28,557 bases of DNA from Bacteroidota bacterium (GTDB taxonomy: Bacteria; Bacteroidota; Bacteroidia; Chitinophagales; UBA8649): positions 1-28,557 of the forward strand of contig DLYY01000164.1 in the NCBI GenBank assembly GCA_003447535.1. Reading direction: 5' to 3'. Positions 1 through 8,004 of this stretch are shown here, piece after piece. Each line of letters opens with the position of its first letter. Position 1 is the first letter of the stretch. Both the position numbers and the translations under genes were made by a program. The notes beneath the pieces are model-generated. The model was not told the origin of the DNA. It worked only from the letters and a program-made list of their open reading frames with translations, and made no database searches.

Positions 1-1114
1 GCATATCGATAAAATCGATAATAATGATACCCCCCAAATCACGCAATCTCAGCTGTCGAGCAATTTCATCCACTGCATCAGTATTCACGGCTAAAGCATT
101 GGTCTCTTGATCACCCTTCATAGCAACCTTCCCTCCGCTATTCACGTCAACAACATGCATGGCTTCAGTATGATCCAAAACCAAATACGGCCCTTTGGCA
201 AAGGTCACCGAGTGGCCAAATAGATTTTTTATCTGCTTTGTTACTCCGAATTGATCAAAAATTGGTTTATCTCCGCGATGATGCCGCAGAATATTATTGT
301 CCAGCTCTGCAAAGTCCCCGATATAATCAATCAGGCTATTGTAGATTGTTTCGCTATCCGTAATTACTGCATTAAACGAAGAATTTAACATATCTCTAAT
401 CGTAGTCGTCGTCTTATCCAACTCGGAGTGTATAACGGTCCGGGGATTTGCATTGTGCACCTTAGCTATTGCCGTGTACCACTTTTTAAGTAGCGACTCC
501 AAGTCCTGATGTAATTCAGATGACTTCTTCCCCTGTGCATTGGTGCGAATTATAACCCCAAAGTTTTTCGGCTTTAAACTCTCGATTAGCCGCTTTAAAC
601 GCTTCCGTTCTGACTCATTGGCAACCTTTCGAGAAACCCCTACTTGGTTGGAAAAGGGGGTAAGAATTAGATATCGCCCTGCTATAGAAACCTCCGTAGT
701 CATTCTTGGACCCTTGGTTGAAATAGGCTCCTTATAGACTTGGAAGGGCAGGATTTGTTTTGGCTTTAATATATCCTCTACCTTTCCCTCTTTGTCCATG
801 ACCTCTTGGACTTTAAGGCGTTCTAAATTGTAGTCCTTATGCTTACCTGAGAGAATGCCATGCATATAATATGCATAGGTTGTAAATAAAGGCCCCATAT
901 CCGTGTAATGCAAAAATGCATCACGTGGCCCTCCTATATCTATAAAGGCTGCATTCATACCCGGCATGACCTTTTTCACACGCCCCAGAATGATGTCACC
1001 GACCTTTAAAGACTCGTCTTGAGAGTCCTGGTGTAACTCTACAAGCCTTTGATTCTCTAGCAAAGCAAGCTGGACTTGATCGCGCTTTGCACTGATTACA
1101 AGTTCCTTTCTCAC
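1..1114 (-). CDS. rng: Ribonuclease E/G family protein (5' part, cut by the left window edge)
   Basis: This gene makes an endoribonuclease of the RNase E/G family, which cleaves single-stranded RNA in rRNA maturation and mRNA decay. Translating the minus strand from 1114 gives 371 residues before the window ends. An N-terminal S1-like RNA-binding segment is visible, with the run DIILGRVKKVMPGMNAAFID. Both catalytic aspartates of the family are present: one in VVDVNSGG and one in IIIIDFIDM, just before the edge, with the conserved stretch DEIARQLRLRDLGG between them. The zinc-link and C-terminal part lie outside the window. The start is GTG, because an in-frame TAA sits immediately upstream (1115-1117) and the first residues, VRKELVIS, match where the family normally begins. 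It lies downstream of the COX24-like mini-gene, and the Bacteroidota neighbours HU and mutY are nearby. Family identity is certain. The choice of rng over rne is a naming convention. Confidence 0.95.
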   Translation of the reverse strand, partial: MRKELVISAKRDQVQLALLENQRLVELHQDSQDESLKVGDIILGRVKKVMPGMNAAFIDIGGPRDAFLHYTDMGPLFTTYAYYMHGILSGKHKDYNLERLKVQEVMDKEGKVEDILKPKQILPFQVYKEPISTKGPRMTTEVSIAGRYLILTPFSNQVGVSRKVANESERKRLKRLIESLKPKNFGVIIRTNAQGKKSSELHQDLESLLKKWYTAIAKVHNANPRTVIHSELDKTTTTIRDMLNSSFNAVITDSETIYNSLIDYIGDFAELDNNILRHHRGDKPIFDQFGVTKQIKNLFGHSVTFAKGPYLVLDHTEAMHVVDVNSGGKVAMKGDQETNALAVNTDAVDEIARQLRLRDLGGIIIIDFIDM

Positions 1115-1138
1115 TTAATTAATTTTATGACACAAAAG

Positions 1139-1228
1139 TTACTTCTTCTTGTGTCGATTACGTCTTAATCGCTTTTTACGCTTATGCGTTGCAATCTTAT
1201 GTCGTTTTCTTTTTTTACCGCTTGGCAT
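1139..1228 (-). CDS. COX24/AURKAIP1-like 29-residue basic protein
   Basis: This is a 29-residue, extremely basic protein that begins MPSGKKRKRHKIATHKRKKR and ends RHKKK. More than half of its residues are K, R or H. I recognise this motif as the short protein that Bacteroidota annotations call AURKAIP1/COX24 domain-containing. That domain is shared with the mitochondrial small-subunit protein mS38 and with mycobacterial bS22, which both sit on the ribosomal small subunit. A ribosome-associated role is therefore the best guess, but nothing here proves it. The gene lies between the 254-residue membrane protein (47 bases upstream) and the RNase E/G gene (24 bases downstream), all on one strand. 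It is easily missed because of its length. The ATG start and TAA stop are unambiguous. Confidence 0.85.
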   Translation of the reverse strand: MPSGKKRKRHKIATHKRKKRLRRNRHKKK

Positions 1229-1275
1229 AATAGATTCTTTGAATTTGTTAGTAAAGGTTTTCCTCTAAAAACGCA

Positions 1276-2040
1276 TTATAAGTATATGTTTAATTCTTGT
1301 GCTAACCGATTCACCAATATAGTGTAGTCAAAATTAACAGACTGCAAAGATAGGAGATTTTCTAAAAACAGCCTCCCATTTTCTGGATTATCTTGAAAGG
1401 TCATCGAGAGATAGTCCTTGATCTTTAAGAAATATTCTTCCTGTTTTTTGGATTGCCCACTTAAGCCAGTTAAGAAATAAAGACGAGATAATGCCTCTAC
1501 CTGATACGGGTTATACTGTAAGACCTTGTTTTTATATATCCGGACGGAGGCCATTACATTTTGTGGCTGTAGACCCTGAGACAATATCTCATCAGTGTGC
1601 GCAATATATCGCTCACACAAGGCATCTATACGCCCCCTGTGCTCTGAAACGACTGCTTCATCATCCATTTTGCCAACCGTGATGTCATAATCAATTAAAA
1701 ATTGCATCAAACTGCTGGCACGAGATAATGTATTGGTGTCTATTGTGGCATTTGCCGAGAGCTGATACATGATGTTATCAAATCGAGTGGCCCAACGCTC
1801 TCTATATAGCACACCCAACAAGTTTGATTGGCCTATAACGGCTAAGGAATCATCTAGTGTTTTTGCCTCTGTGGACAATACGTGCGCGTAAAGTGACAAG
1901 GAAACCTCCTGTTGTCCTTCATCTTCTAAATGCCGAGCATGTACTACATTATTTGTAAATCGTAAGCCTATAAAGGAAAGGACTATTATCGCAAGTATGC
2001 TTATCCAAACAGCTGTTGCATAAACCTTACTATTCTTCAT
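1276..2040 (-). CDS. Membrane-anchored protein of unknown function, TPR-like
   Basis: I do not recognise a named family in this 254-residue protein. Residues about 8-29 form one hydrophobic helix (VWISILAIIVLSFIGLRF). A long helical part follows that should lie in the periplasm. Phrases such as VEALSRLYFLTGLSGQSKKQEEYFLKIKDYL look like a degenerate tetratricopeptide helix pair. The start ATG lies inside the end of the HU gene (11-base overlap), so the two are probably translationally coupled. The gene sits between HU and the COX24-like mini-gene, upstream of RNase E/G. A membrane-tethered scaffold is a reasonable guess. Being co-expressed with HU and RNase E/G says only that it is likely made constitutively. 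Confidence 0.75.
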   Translation of the reverse strand: MKNSKVYATAVWISILAIIVLSFIGLRFTNNVVHARHLEDEGQQEVSLSLYAHVLSTEAKTLDDSLAVIGQSNLLGVLYRERWATRFDNIMYQLSANATIDTNTLSRASSLMQFLIDYDITVGKMDDEAVVSEHRGRIDALCERYIAHTDEILSQGLQPQNVMASVRIYKNKVLQYNPYQVEALSRLYFLTGLSGQSKKQEEYFLKIKDYLSMTFQDNPENGRLFLENLLSLQSVNFDYTILVNRLAQELNIYL

Positions 2041-2326
2041 CTTCCACCTTCAGAAGCTTGACCTGCTCTGAGAACACTTTTGAGGGTTTAAAGGCCGGAA
2101 TGTAGTGGGCTGGTATTTCAATAACTTCATTTTTCTTGATGTTCCGGCCTAATTTCTTAGCTCGCTTTTTAACCACAAACGATCCAAACCCTCTGATATA
2201 TACATTTTCGCCATCTTCCAAGGCATCTTTAACTTCCTTAAAAAAACTTTCTAATGACACGAGCACATCAACCTTATTTACGCCTGTTTCTTCAGAAATT
2301 TTATTGACAAGATCTGCTTTTCTCAT
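2030..2326 (-). CDS. hup: HU-family DNA-binding protein
   Basis: This is a 98-residue histone-like protein that bends and compacts DNA as a dimer. It begins MRKADLVNKISEETGVNKVD, the typical HU helical dimerisation start. It continues with VYIRGFGSFVVKKRAKKLGRN, the beta-arm entry with the signature GFGSF, and then IPAHYIPAFKPSKVF, which matches the usual P-x-F-KPSK region at the end of the fold. A short acidic tail (KVEDEE) follows. The length is close to the family norm of about 90. It is transcribed divergently from mutY across a roughly 107-base gap and appears to head the operon that runs to RNase E/G. The ATG at 2326 is the natural start. Which HU paralogue it is cannot be told from the sequence. 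Confidence 0.95.
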   Translation of the reverse strand: MRKADLVNKISEETGVNKVDVLVSLESFFKEVKDALEDGENVYIRGFGSFVVKKRAKKLGRNIKKNEVIEIPAHYIPAFKPSKVFSEQVKLLKVEDEE

Positions 2327-2337
2327 AATGTGTTGGG

Positions 2338-2368
2338 TTTGAGTGTCTTAGTTCGTTTAGTAATTTTA
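2338..2368 (+). promoter_or_regulatory. Candidate Bacteroidota-type promoter for mutY
   Basis: TTTG at 2338-2341 is followed by 19 bases and then TAATTTTA at 2361-2368. This fits the Bacteroidota sigma-70 consensus TTG-N(17-23)-TAnnTTTG with one mismatch in the -7 box (final A for G). It lies in the HU/mutY divergent gap, about 65 bases before the mutY ATG. It is assigned by consensus only. Confidence 0.4.
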
Positions 2369-2433
2369 AGAAATTCTTTTCAAATTCTAAAGATTTCCGG
2401 AAGAACTTTTCTTTTTATTTGGCAATTCCGCTC

Positions 2434-3456
2434 ATGAAACTCGAAATTCTCATACATAGCATTAAACAATGGCACAAAGGATCTGGTATTCAGCACGACT
2501 GGAAATCTAATAGTCCCTATCAAGCATGGGTTGTAGAAACCATCTTACAGCAAACAAGAATTGCCCAGGGGGGCGCGTACATCCAGCGGTTTTTACAACG
2601 GTTTCCGGATGTCTCTAGTCTTGCCAAGGCGGCAGTCGATGATGTATTACGGGTTTGGGAGGGACTAGGCTATTACCGAAGAGCTCACCTAATGCATAAA
2701 GCGGCACAAATGGTTGAAGAAAAAGGTCAGTGGCCAGAAACCAAAGAAGAATGGCTTATTCTTCCGGGCATAGGACCGTATTCTGCTGGAGCCCTAGCCT
2801 CATTTGTAAATAATGAAAATTGCCCTGCCATTGATGGTAATGTTATTCGAGTCTTTTCTCGTTGGTATGACTTAGACATCGACCTCTACAGTGCGAGAGG
2901 AAAGCGACACCTACACTCGTTGGTCGAAAGTCATTTGACGCATTGCCACGCCAACAAATACAATCAAATCCTAATGGACTTCGGCAGCAATGTTTGCAAG
3001 CCCAAAACTCCACTTTGCAGTGCATGTGTGGCTCAGGCATACTGCAAGTCCTTTAAGGAACAAACAATAGAAAATCGACCGATTAAGAAAATAAAGCGGC
3101 CCAAGACCCATCGCTATTTTATCCTGTATTGGCATGTGAACGATTGCCAGCAATTAGGCATGGTAAAGCGAGAAGCGAAGGATATATGGCAAGGCCTTTG
3201 GACACTTCCACATCAAGAAACAGCTATGGCCCATTGGGCTTCCATAAAAGAGGAATCAAATGTGTTAACACATCGGCAAACTTTAAGCCATCAATACATT
3301 AATACGGCAGTACTGCAAGAAGAGGCTCCTACAAGTGTATCAGCAGATATACATTACATCGACTTGCTCGAAGCTGTTTTATTACCTATGGATCGCTCTA
3401 GTCGACAATATGTTGACCGCCTAGCCAAAGACTGCGTGTTAAGAAGTCGCCTGTAA
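2434..3456 (+). CDS. mutY: A/G-specific adenine DNA glycosylase MutY
   Basis: MutY removes adenine mispaired with 8-oxoguanine, preventing G:C to T:A mutations. From the ATG the protein has 340 residues. The catalytic glutamate is E35 in ETILQQT. The helix-hairpin-helix is at 110-121 (LPGIGPYSAGAL). The catalytic aspartate is D134 in AIDGNVIRV. The [4Fe-4S] ligands are C188, C195, C198 and C204 with the expected 6-2-5 spacing. The C-terminal part from about residue 220 is the NUDIX-like 8-oxoG-recognition domain (IWQGLWTLP). A TTG five codons upstream (2419) keeps the frame, but the ATG is better because family members begin close to this helix. It is alone on the plus strand here, and its 3' end overlaps that of the convergent DUF72 gene by 18 bases. 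Confidence 0.97.
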   Translation: MKLEILIHSIKQWHKGSGIQHDWKSNSPYQAWVVETILQQTRIAQGGAYIQRFLQRFPDVSSLAKAAVDDVLRVWEGLGYYRRAHLMHKAAQMVEEKGQWPETKEEWLILPGIGPYSAGALASFVNNENCPAIDGNVIRVFSRWYDLDIDLYSARGKRHLHSLVESHLTHCHANKYNQILMDFGSNVCKPKTPLCSACVAQAYCKSFKEQTIENRPIKKIKRPKTHRYFILYWHVNDCQQLGMVKREAKDIWQGLWTLPHQETAMAHWASIKEESNVLTHRQTLSHQYINTAVLQEEAPTSVSADIHYIDLLEAVLLPMDRSSRQYVDRLAKDCVLRSRL

Positions 3457-4284
3457 AGTCTTCATTAGCGGCATTAAGTGGTCCTTTTTTTCTGTTGGAG
3501 AGTGAACAAAGCAGGCAAGAGACAACCACGACTTGTACTGCTCGAACAAATCCCTCCAAACCTTTATGCGCCGAGTATCAGCCGCTCTATTTCCGGAGGC
3601 AACAAAGCGAACCATCAAGTTATTGGACGTGATGTAAGAATGAAAAACATCTTGACGGCCTGGGGTGTCAGTTATAATCAACGATACGTTTTTTTTTGAA
3701 AGGGCTTCAGAAAAACTGTATAGCGCAATACTATGTGGCACAAACCAGGAAGAATGCCTCAATTCAATAGCTAATGGTATGTTTCTATCAAGCCCACCAA
3801 TAAGAGATAGAAGTTCTTCCAATCGATCAGCCCCCACATGGCTTGGAAAACAAAGGAAACAACGCCCAAGCCTTGGGCCAAAACCAGTAGCCAGTTCTAC
3901 AAAGTCTTCTATTCGACGCACTATTTCATCCTGATCATAACGCTTTGCATGACTAATTGATTGAGGAAGTTTAGGATAAATCGCAAAGCCCTCATTTGTT
4001 TGGTCTGACCATTTTGCTATTTGATCTGGTGATGGGAACTTATAGCGTGTGCCATTGAATTCAATTCCTGAGAAAACCTTTGAATAGGCAGTAAACATTT
4101 GTTTTCTCGGAGTACTAGAAGGGTATATTGTACCTATCCACTCGGGGTGGCTAAACGAAGAAAGCCCTGTAACAATTCGATTTTTATTGCCTTGGTTTGG
4201 GGGATGGCCTGCCTCATTAAACACCACAAATTTTCGCGGTTGGATTGTAAAACTGTCTTCAAGGTTTGCGTAACCAAACTTCAT
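3439..4284 (-). CDS. DUF72 family protein (YecE-like TIM barrel)
   Basis: This 281-residue protein belongs to the DUF72/YecE family, a TIM-barrel fold of unknown biochemical activity. Recognisable family stretches are VTGLSSFSHPEWIGTIYP (barrel strand 1), FSGIEFNGTRYKFPSPDQIAKW (family IELNxTFY), FAIYPKLPQSISHAKR, LGRCFLCFPSHV, IPLAIELRHSSWF, VSLIITDTPGRQDV and MVRFVASGN. The length is normal. It is the last gene of the long minus-strand run, 22 bases after the lytic transglycosylase gene, and it overlaps the mutY 3' end by 18 bases. Family membership is certain and function is unknown. Confidence 0.9.
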   Translation of the reverse strand: MKFGYANLEDSFTIQPRKFVVFNEAGHPPNQGNKNRIVTGLSSFSHPEWIGTIYPSSTPRKQMFTAYSKVFSGIEFNGTRYKFPSPDQIAKWSDQTNEGFAIYPKLPQSISHAKRYDQDEIVRRIEDFVELATGFGPRLGRCFLCFPSHVGADRLEELLSLIGGLDRNIPLAIELRHSSWFVPHSIALYSFSEALSKKNVSLIITDTPGRQDVFHSYITSNNLMVRFVASGNRAADTRRIKVWRDLFEQYKSWLSLACFVHSPTEKKDHLMPLMKTLQATS

Positions 4285-4306
4285 AAAGTTCTGGGTGAAT
4301 TACCCA

Positions 4307-5317
4307 TTAATCCTGGTGAACCTGGGGTTCAGAGGACAGCGTGATGATATAGGGCTTGGAGGAAGTCGCTGTAAGCGTGTTGGACCGCAACCATGAGTTA
4401 AGTCGCTTAAGCTCCTTCAGCGTTGTGCCTTGGGAAAGGGCAAAATCCGTTAAATCGCGCAACGTGGTGTCTACAGAAACTGTATATGTCTCTTCCATAG
4501 CATACAGGTCATTTTGACTTAAACTATAGCCAAAATCTTCGGGGTGCTCTAGAATAACTTTAAACGCTGTAATTCTAAATACATATCGGGAGGTTTCCTG
4601 ATTTAAGTGCAGGTCGTAATAATTATCGACCCTCTGTTGGTCCATTGCCCGCTTTAGTGCCGGATAACCCATATTGTAAGCTGCTGCCGCCAAGGTCCAA
4701 GGAGTTTTAGTATTGGGAAAATCATTGGTGATTTGGCGATGAAGGTCTCTTAAAAAAAGACAGGCTGCTTCGGTAGCTTTTGCAAAGTGATACCGCTCGT
4801 CGACCTCAGAACTTATCTCCAGCCCATAGGAGCTTCCAGTAGCCCTCATAAACTGCCAATAACCTGCTGCTCCTGCAGGAGAAACGACGTTACTTAGGTT
4901 GCTTTCCGCGATGGCTAGATATCGGACGTCCGGTGGAATATTATAGCGATCAAATATGGCGCCTATGGCATCAAAATACTTTCCAAGACGCTTCATATTG
5001 AGTAATGTACTGCTGTGCCAATATGTGTTTCTAAGCAATTCCCGGTCAAATCGCTCATGAATGTCTGTAAACTCTAAGGGCATTCTCTCTTGACAAAAAT
5101 ATACCTCAGAGGAAACGTTCGGGGCCCGGACTTCTTGAGGTAGAGCAATCATAAGCGGTCCACCAACAAAATAATTTTGATAGTTAGCCGGGTGAACTCT
5201 ATCCATAACGGTTTGAGCCCTGTCGGTTGCGCTCATACCCCGCTCTGCTAGCAAAATAAAAGATAGGGCAACACACAAGAAAACAGCTACAGACAATATA
5301 TGCTTGTTAAACTTCAT
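4307..5317 (-). CDS. Lytic transglycosylase, MltD-like, with C-terminal LysM-like segment
   Basis: This protein cleaves the MurNAc-GlcNAc glycan backbone of peptidoglycan non-hydrolytically, leaving 1,6-anhydro ends. It has 336 residues. Residues 1-30 form a signal peptide (hydrophobic core AVFLCVALSFILLA). The GH23/SLT catalytic domain spans about 120-270: the catalytic glutamate is E138 in AIAESN, followed by GYWQFM and AAAAYNMGYPALK, which are the family's three motifs. Residues about 280-330 (YTVSVDTTLRDLTDFALSQG onward to the end) resemble one LysM repeat, as in MltD, although it is diverged. The start ATG overlaps the DUF2480 stop as ATGA, which implies translational coupling. It shares a run with a SPOR protein and lies in the same window as the RodA/PBP2 synthesis genes. 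Confidence 0.93.
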   Translation of the reverse strand: MKFNKHILSVAVFLCVALSFILLAERGMSATDRAQTVMDRVHPANYQNYFVGGPLMIALPQEVRAPNVSSEVYFCQERMPLEFTDIHERFDRELLRNTYWHSSTLLNMKRLGKYFDAIGAIFDRYNIPPDVRYLAIAESNLSNVVSPAGAAGYWQFMRATGSSYGLEISSEVDERYHFAKATEAACLFLRDLHRQITNDFPNTKTPWTLAAAAYNMGYPALKRAMDQQRVDNYYDLHLNQETSRYVFRITAFKVILEHPEDFGYSLSQNDLYAMEETYTVSVDTTLRDLTDFALSQGTTLKELKRLNSWLRSNTLTATSSKPYIITLSSEPQVHQD

Positions 5318-5832
5318 GATTTCAAAGATACATCCTTAGAAATAGGCACCAAAGCGCACTTTTCCCCGAAGCTAACCACTTTGGAAACTTGTAAAAGTTT
5401 TCGAGCGTAGGCCATATATACTCTAGCACTTAGTGTTAACTCTGTGCAACCCTTGATGGAAACCCTAGCATTTACGTAAAGGGAAGTATCCCACTCTTCT
5501 ACGTGCTCTAAGAGCCACTGATTATATAATGTTTCTTTAGAATCTGCCCAAGTCGTCCAAACATTATTCTGCTCAAACTTAACCGCCAATAAGATAGAAG
5601 CCCATTGAGGAAGAATGTGTTTCTCCTGGTTTGAAAAGCCAACGATTGTATTTTTAAAAAGATCAAAGTCTATGTCCTGTAATGCCTTTCTGAAGGCAGT
5701 TTCCTTTAAAAGTGGTGCTCCACCCATAAAGTGCTGCACATCTAAAATTTCAACCCTTGACTTGGGAAGAATCTTAACCAAATCAATTGTCAACAACCCT
5801 TTGCTTGTTGGGCTGTCCACTAAAACGCCCAT
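5314..5832 (-). CDS. DUF2480 family protein
   Basis: This 172-residue protein matches what I know of DUF2480, a family largely confined to Bacteroidota and without a known function. Characteristic stretches are GLLTIDLVKILP near the N-terminus, FRKALQDIDFDLFKNTIVGF, ILPQWASILLAVKF (family IIPxWAYMLV), SLYVNARVSIKGCTELTLSARVYMAYARKLL (family ARVIIKGCS...P..AYVEFTRKLQP) and a final GEKCALVPISK. It has no signal peptide and is presumably cytoplasmic. Its start lies inside the end of the PpiD-like gene (13-base overlap) and its stop overlaps the transglycosylase start by 4 bases, so all three are probably co-translated. Confidence 0.85.
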   Translation of the reverse strand: MGVLVDSPTSKGLLTIDLVKILPKSRVEILDVQHFMGGAPLLKETAFRKALQDIDFDLFKNTIVGFSNQEKHILPQWASILLAVKFEQNNVWTTWADSKETLYNQWLLEHVEEWDTSLYVNARVSIKGCTELTLSARVYMAYARKLLQVSKVVSFGEKCALVPISKDVSLKS

Positions 5833-7934
5833 TCCTTATTTCTCAATGCATAGAACAGATCTAACATAAGCTCAGAATATGAAGGATTTTGGTTGCGATT
5901 AACTTCTAGTGCCAGCATGGGTGACCAAAGGGGAGCTGTGGTAATAGGATCATAGGCCAATACATTTGCGAGACCCGTAACAAAACGTCCTTGACTTACT
6001 TCAGCCGTGCGTCGCACTAAAGCAACATCCCCAAAACCTGACTCAACCAACGCCACCTCCCCAATAGGTAATTGAAGTGCGGCTCCCGCCATTCCGCGAA
6101 GTGCTTTCGTATTGGCAATTCTAGAAATTTGTGGTTGGCTCATCGTTAACTGAACTTGCTTTGCTTCCTGCTGATATCCATAGGCTTCCAAGAAGCTTTG
6201 GAGAGAACCCGAGATTTCAAAGGCGTTCAAAAGCTCAGAGAAATTGCCTTTCGAGGAAATATACTGAGATGCTATTTGCCTAGTTGGATCTGACAATGTG
6301 GACACATCTTGGGCTATACCCGAAGGAGTTATTGCATTTAAGCGGACATAGTAACAGGTGCGACTTCCATCTTCGTTGCTTGTAACAAAGGTGTCTATGG
6401 CACCCATTTCATTAGAAAATATCCAGTCTACTAAGTTTTTGTTTTGCTCAAGCCCAGGACGGTTGATGCCGCTATATCCTCTTGAAATGTTTGGCACATC
6501 AGGTGTTGCTTGAAGACCTGCAATGGAAGCCCCCGCATCCCAAGAAGAAGAGAGCATAGTATACATTGAGTCCACGGCATTGTTAAACTCGCCTACCGCA
6601 AACTGTGAAACCAATCCATATGGGGCGCTCACTACCGAGACCACTGAGAATTCAGGTTGTTCTGCTTTAGTATTTTTTACAATCAATACTGGAACACTGT
6701 CCGGAGAAAGCGCTTGATAAGTTAATGAGCTATTCAATGTTTTTGCCCAGCTTCTAACTTGTGGATCTTGAAATAAAGAAGGGATATCATTGGTAATAAG
6801 CCGGTTGGTTTGAGCAAAAACAAAAGCATCATTTAAAGCACTTCCATCACCAATAATTCCAATCATCGTATCAATGCTCACCGAAGAAGATTCGGCCCAA
6901 ATAGACAAGCCAAATACTTCTTGAACCTGCACGGCTGTGGCAGACTTGCTGCGATTATCACCCACAACTATGGTTTCACCTACCACGCGCAATGATTGTT
7001 TATGTGGAGAAAAGTCTCCTCCTTTCGAGGATGTAAGTCTACTATCTGAAAGATCCAAAACCTCAAGGGGCTGATCAGCGGAATTCACACTGGCCTCATA
7101 AAGAACCACACTCTTTACACTGTCTATAGTTTCTTCGGTATGCGTTAGAGATTGGGCATACATAGAAATCGATCTCGATGACATCATATTAAACGCTTGC
7201 CAAAAGTTTACCGCCGCCGACGTTGAGTCTATTGAAGTGTTGGAATTCACACGGTTCTTAATTGGCCAATACTCAACGCTTACCTGCTGGCTGTTGAGCA
7301 ACTCAAATGTAGAATCCATCCATGACGGGCTTCGCAAACCCGCATTAAGTATTGCAAGATTTGCATTGATCGTTCGAACGTTCCCCATCTCGTGGCGAAT
7401 GGATGTAGCCAATGCATTAGGACTCTCACCTGGCAAAGGGTTTATTGCCGTATTGAGGAAGGCAACCAAGGCATCCATATCAATCTGTCCGTTGTTTCTA
7501 ACTCCGAGCGAATCAAAGAGGGCATTTGCGAAAAAAGAAGACGCTGAAGCGTCTTTTGCTATCATATCTTGTAGGTCTTCTTCAGAACGAAATGTAATAC
7601 CCCCAAGGGCATCTATGTCCCGCTGAAAAAGCAATTGCATCGCTAGAGAAAAGTCTCTTACGGATTGCCGGTCATTTATTGGAGCTTGTCCAAGAAATGA
7701 CTGGATTAGTGGGCCGAAATAGATGTCATTCCATGCCCGCGTATACAGACTATCTACCGCTCTGCTGGGTATTTCCTGGCCGTCAAAAACAACAACATCT
7801 TCATCTCGCTCGATAACATCTTGAGGTGCCATGGGGTTTCGGAACATGTCACTGATTAAAAACAAGACAAGGGCCACAACAATCACACCTATCAATAAAC
7901 CACTGCGTTGGCGAATGGATCCAATTACTGCCAT
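5820..7934 (-). CDS. PpiD-like periplasmic folding factor (SurA-N type) with degenerate parvulin region
   Basis: This is a 704-residue inner-membrane-anchored protein. The N-terminal pattern MAVIGSIRQRSGLLIGVIVVA, with one transmembrane helix at about 12-31, is the PpiD signature of Bacteroidota (MAxxxKIRxxS...). A SurA-like chaperone region follows to about residue 210, ending in VSVEYWPIKN, which corresponds to the family's IEYVxxPxSS. The C-terminal third also matches (IFSNEMGAIDTFVTSNEDG, YYVRLNAI), as in the end part of PpiD homologues. The middle, where the parvulin peptidyl-prolyl isomerase domain should lie, shows neither the ...ASHIL... strand nor GGDLGWF, so enzyme activity is doubtful. 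A strong promoter lies just upstream, and the gene overlaps DUF2480 by 13 bases. It probably assists folding of outer-membrane and exported proteins. Confidence 0.82.
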   Translation of the reverse strand: MAVIGSIRQRSGLLIGVIVVALVLFLISDMFRNPMAPQDVIERDEDVVVFDGQEIPSRAVDSLYTRAWNDIYFGPLIQSFLGQAPINDRQSVRDFSLAMQLLFQRDIDALGGITFRSEEDLQDMIAKDASASSFFANALFDSLGVRNNGQIDMDALVAFLNTAINPLPGESPNALATSIRHEMGNVRTINANLAILNAGLRSPSWMDSTFELLNSQQVSVEYWPIKNRVNSNTSIDSTSAAVNFWQAFNMMSSRSISMYAQSLTHTEETIDSVKSVVLYEASVNSADQPLEVLDLSDSRLTSSKGGDFSPHKQSLRVVGETIVVGDNRSKSATAVQVQEVFGLSIWAESSSVSIDTMIGIIGDGSALNDAFVFAQTNRLITNDIPSLFQDPQVRSWAKTLNSSLTYQALSPDSVPVLIVKNTKAEQPEFSVVSVVSAPYGLVSQFAVGEFNNAVDSMYTMLSSSWDAGASIAGLQATPDVPNISRGYSGINRPGLEQNKNLVDWIFSNEMGAIDTFVTSNEDGSRTCYYVRLNAITPSGIAQDVSTLSDPTRQIASQYISSKGNFSELLNAFEISGSLQSFLEAYGYQQEAKQVQLTMSQPQISRIANTKALRGMAGAALQLPIGEVALVESGFGDVALVRRTAEVSQGRFVTGLANVLAYDPITTAPLWSPMLALEVNRNQNPSYSELMLDLFYALRNKEWAF

Positions 7935-7952
7935 AATATAAAATTTGGCCTA

Positions 7953-7983
7953 CAAAGATAGCTTCTCTAAACTGTTCAGGCAA
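7953..7983 (-). promoter_or_regulatory. Promoter for the ppiD-like / DUF2480 / transglycosylase / DUF72 block
   Basis: On the minus strand TTG (7983-7981) is followed by exactly 20 bases and then TATCTTTG (7960-7953). The -7 box is a perfect match to TAnnTTTG and the spacing is inside the Bacteroidota 17-23 range. It lies in the only sizeable gap of the 11-gene run (70 bases between the CNNM stop and the PpiD-like ATG). Transcription would start near 7947, giving a leader of about a dozen bases. Confidence 0.6.
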
Positions 7984-8004
7984 GAGGCGCTGCTGTTCTA
8001 TTGG

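Noticed and set aside
1115..1138. Promoter for RNase E/G (TAACTTTTG on the minus strand)
   Set aside because: The spacing inside the box is one base too long and no TTG lies upstream. The gene can be read from the HU operon.
2361..2425. Palindromic TTCCGGAA and AT-rich runs in the HU/mutY gap as an operator
   Set aside because: The palindrome is only 8 bp and has no second copy or recognised binding protein.
2419..2433. TTG start five codons upstream for mutY
   Set aside because: The ATG at 2434 fits the family start better, and no initiation signal favours the TTG.
7237..7626. 129-codon open frame on the plus strand
   Set aside because: It is antisense to the PpiD-like gene, has no family resemblance and no start signal.
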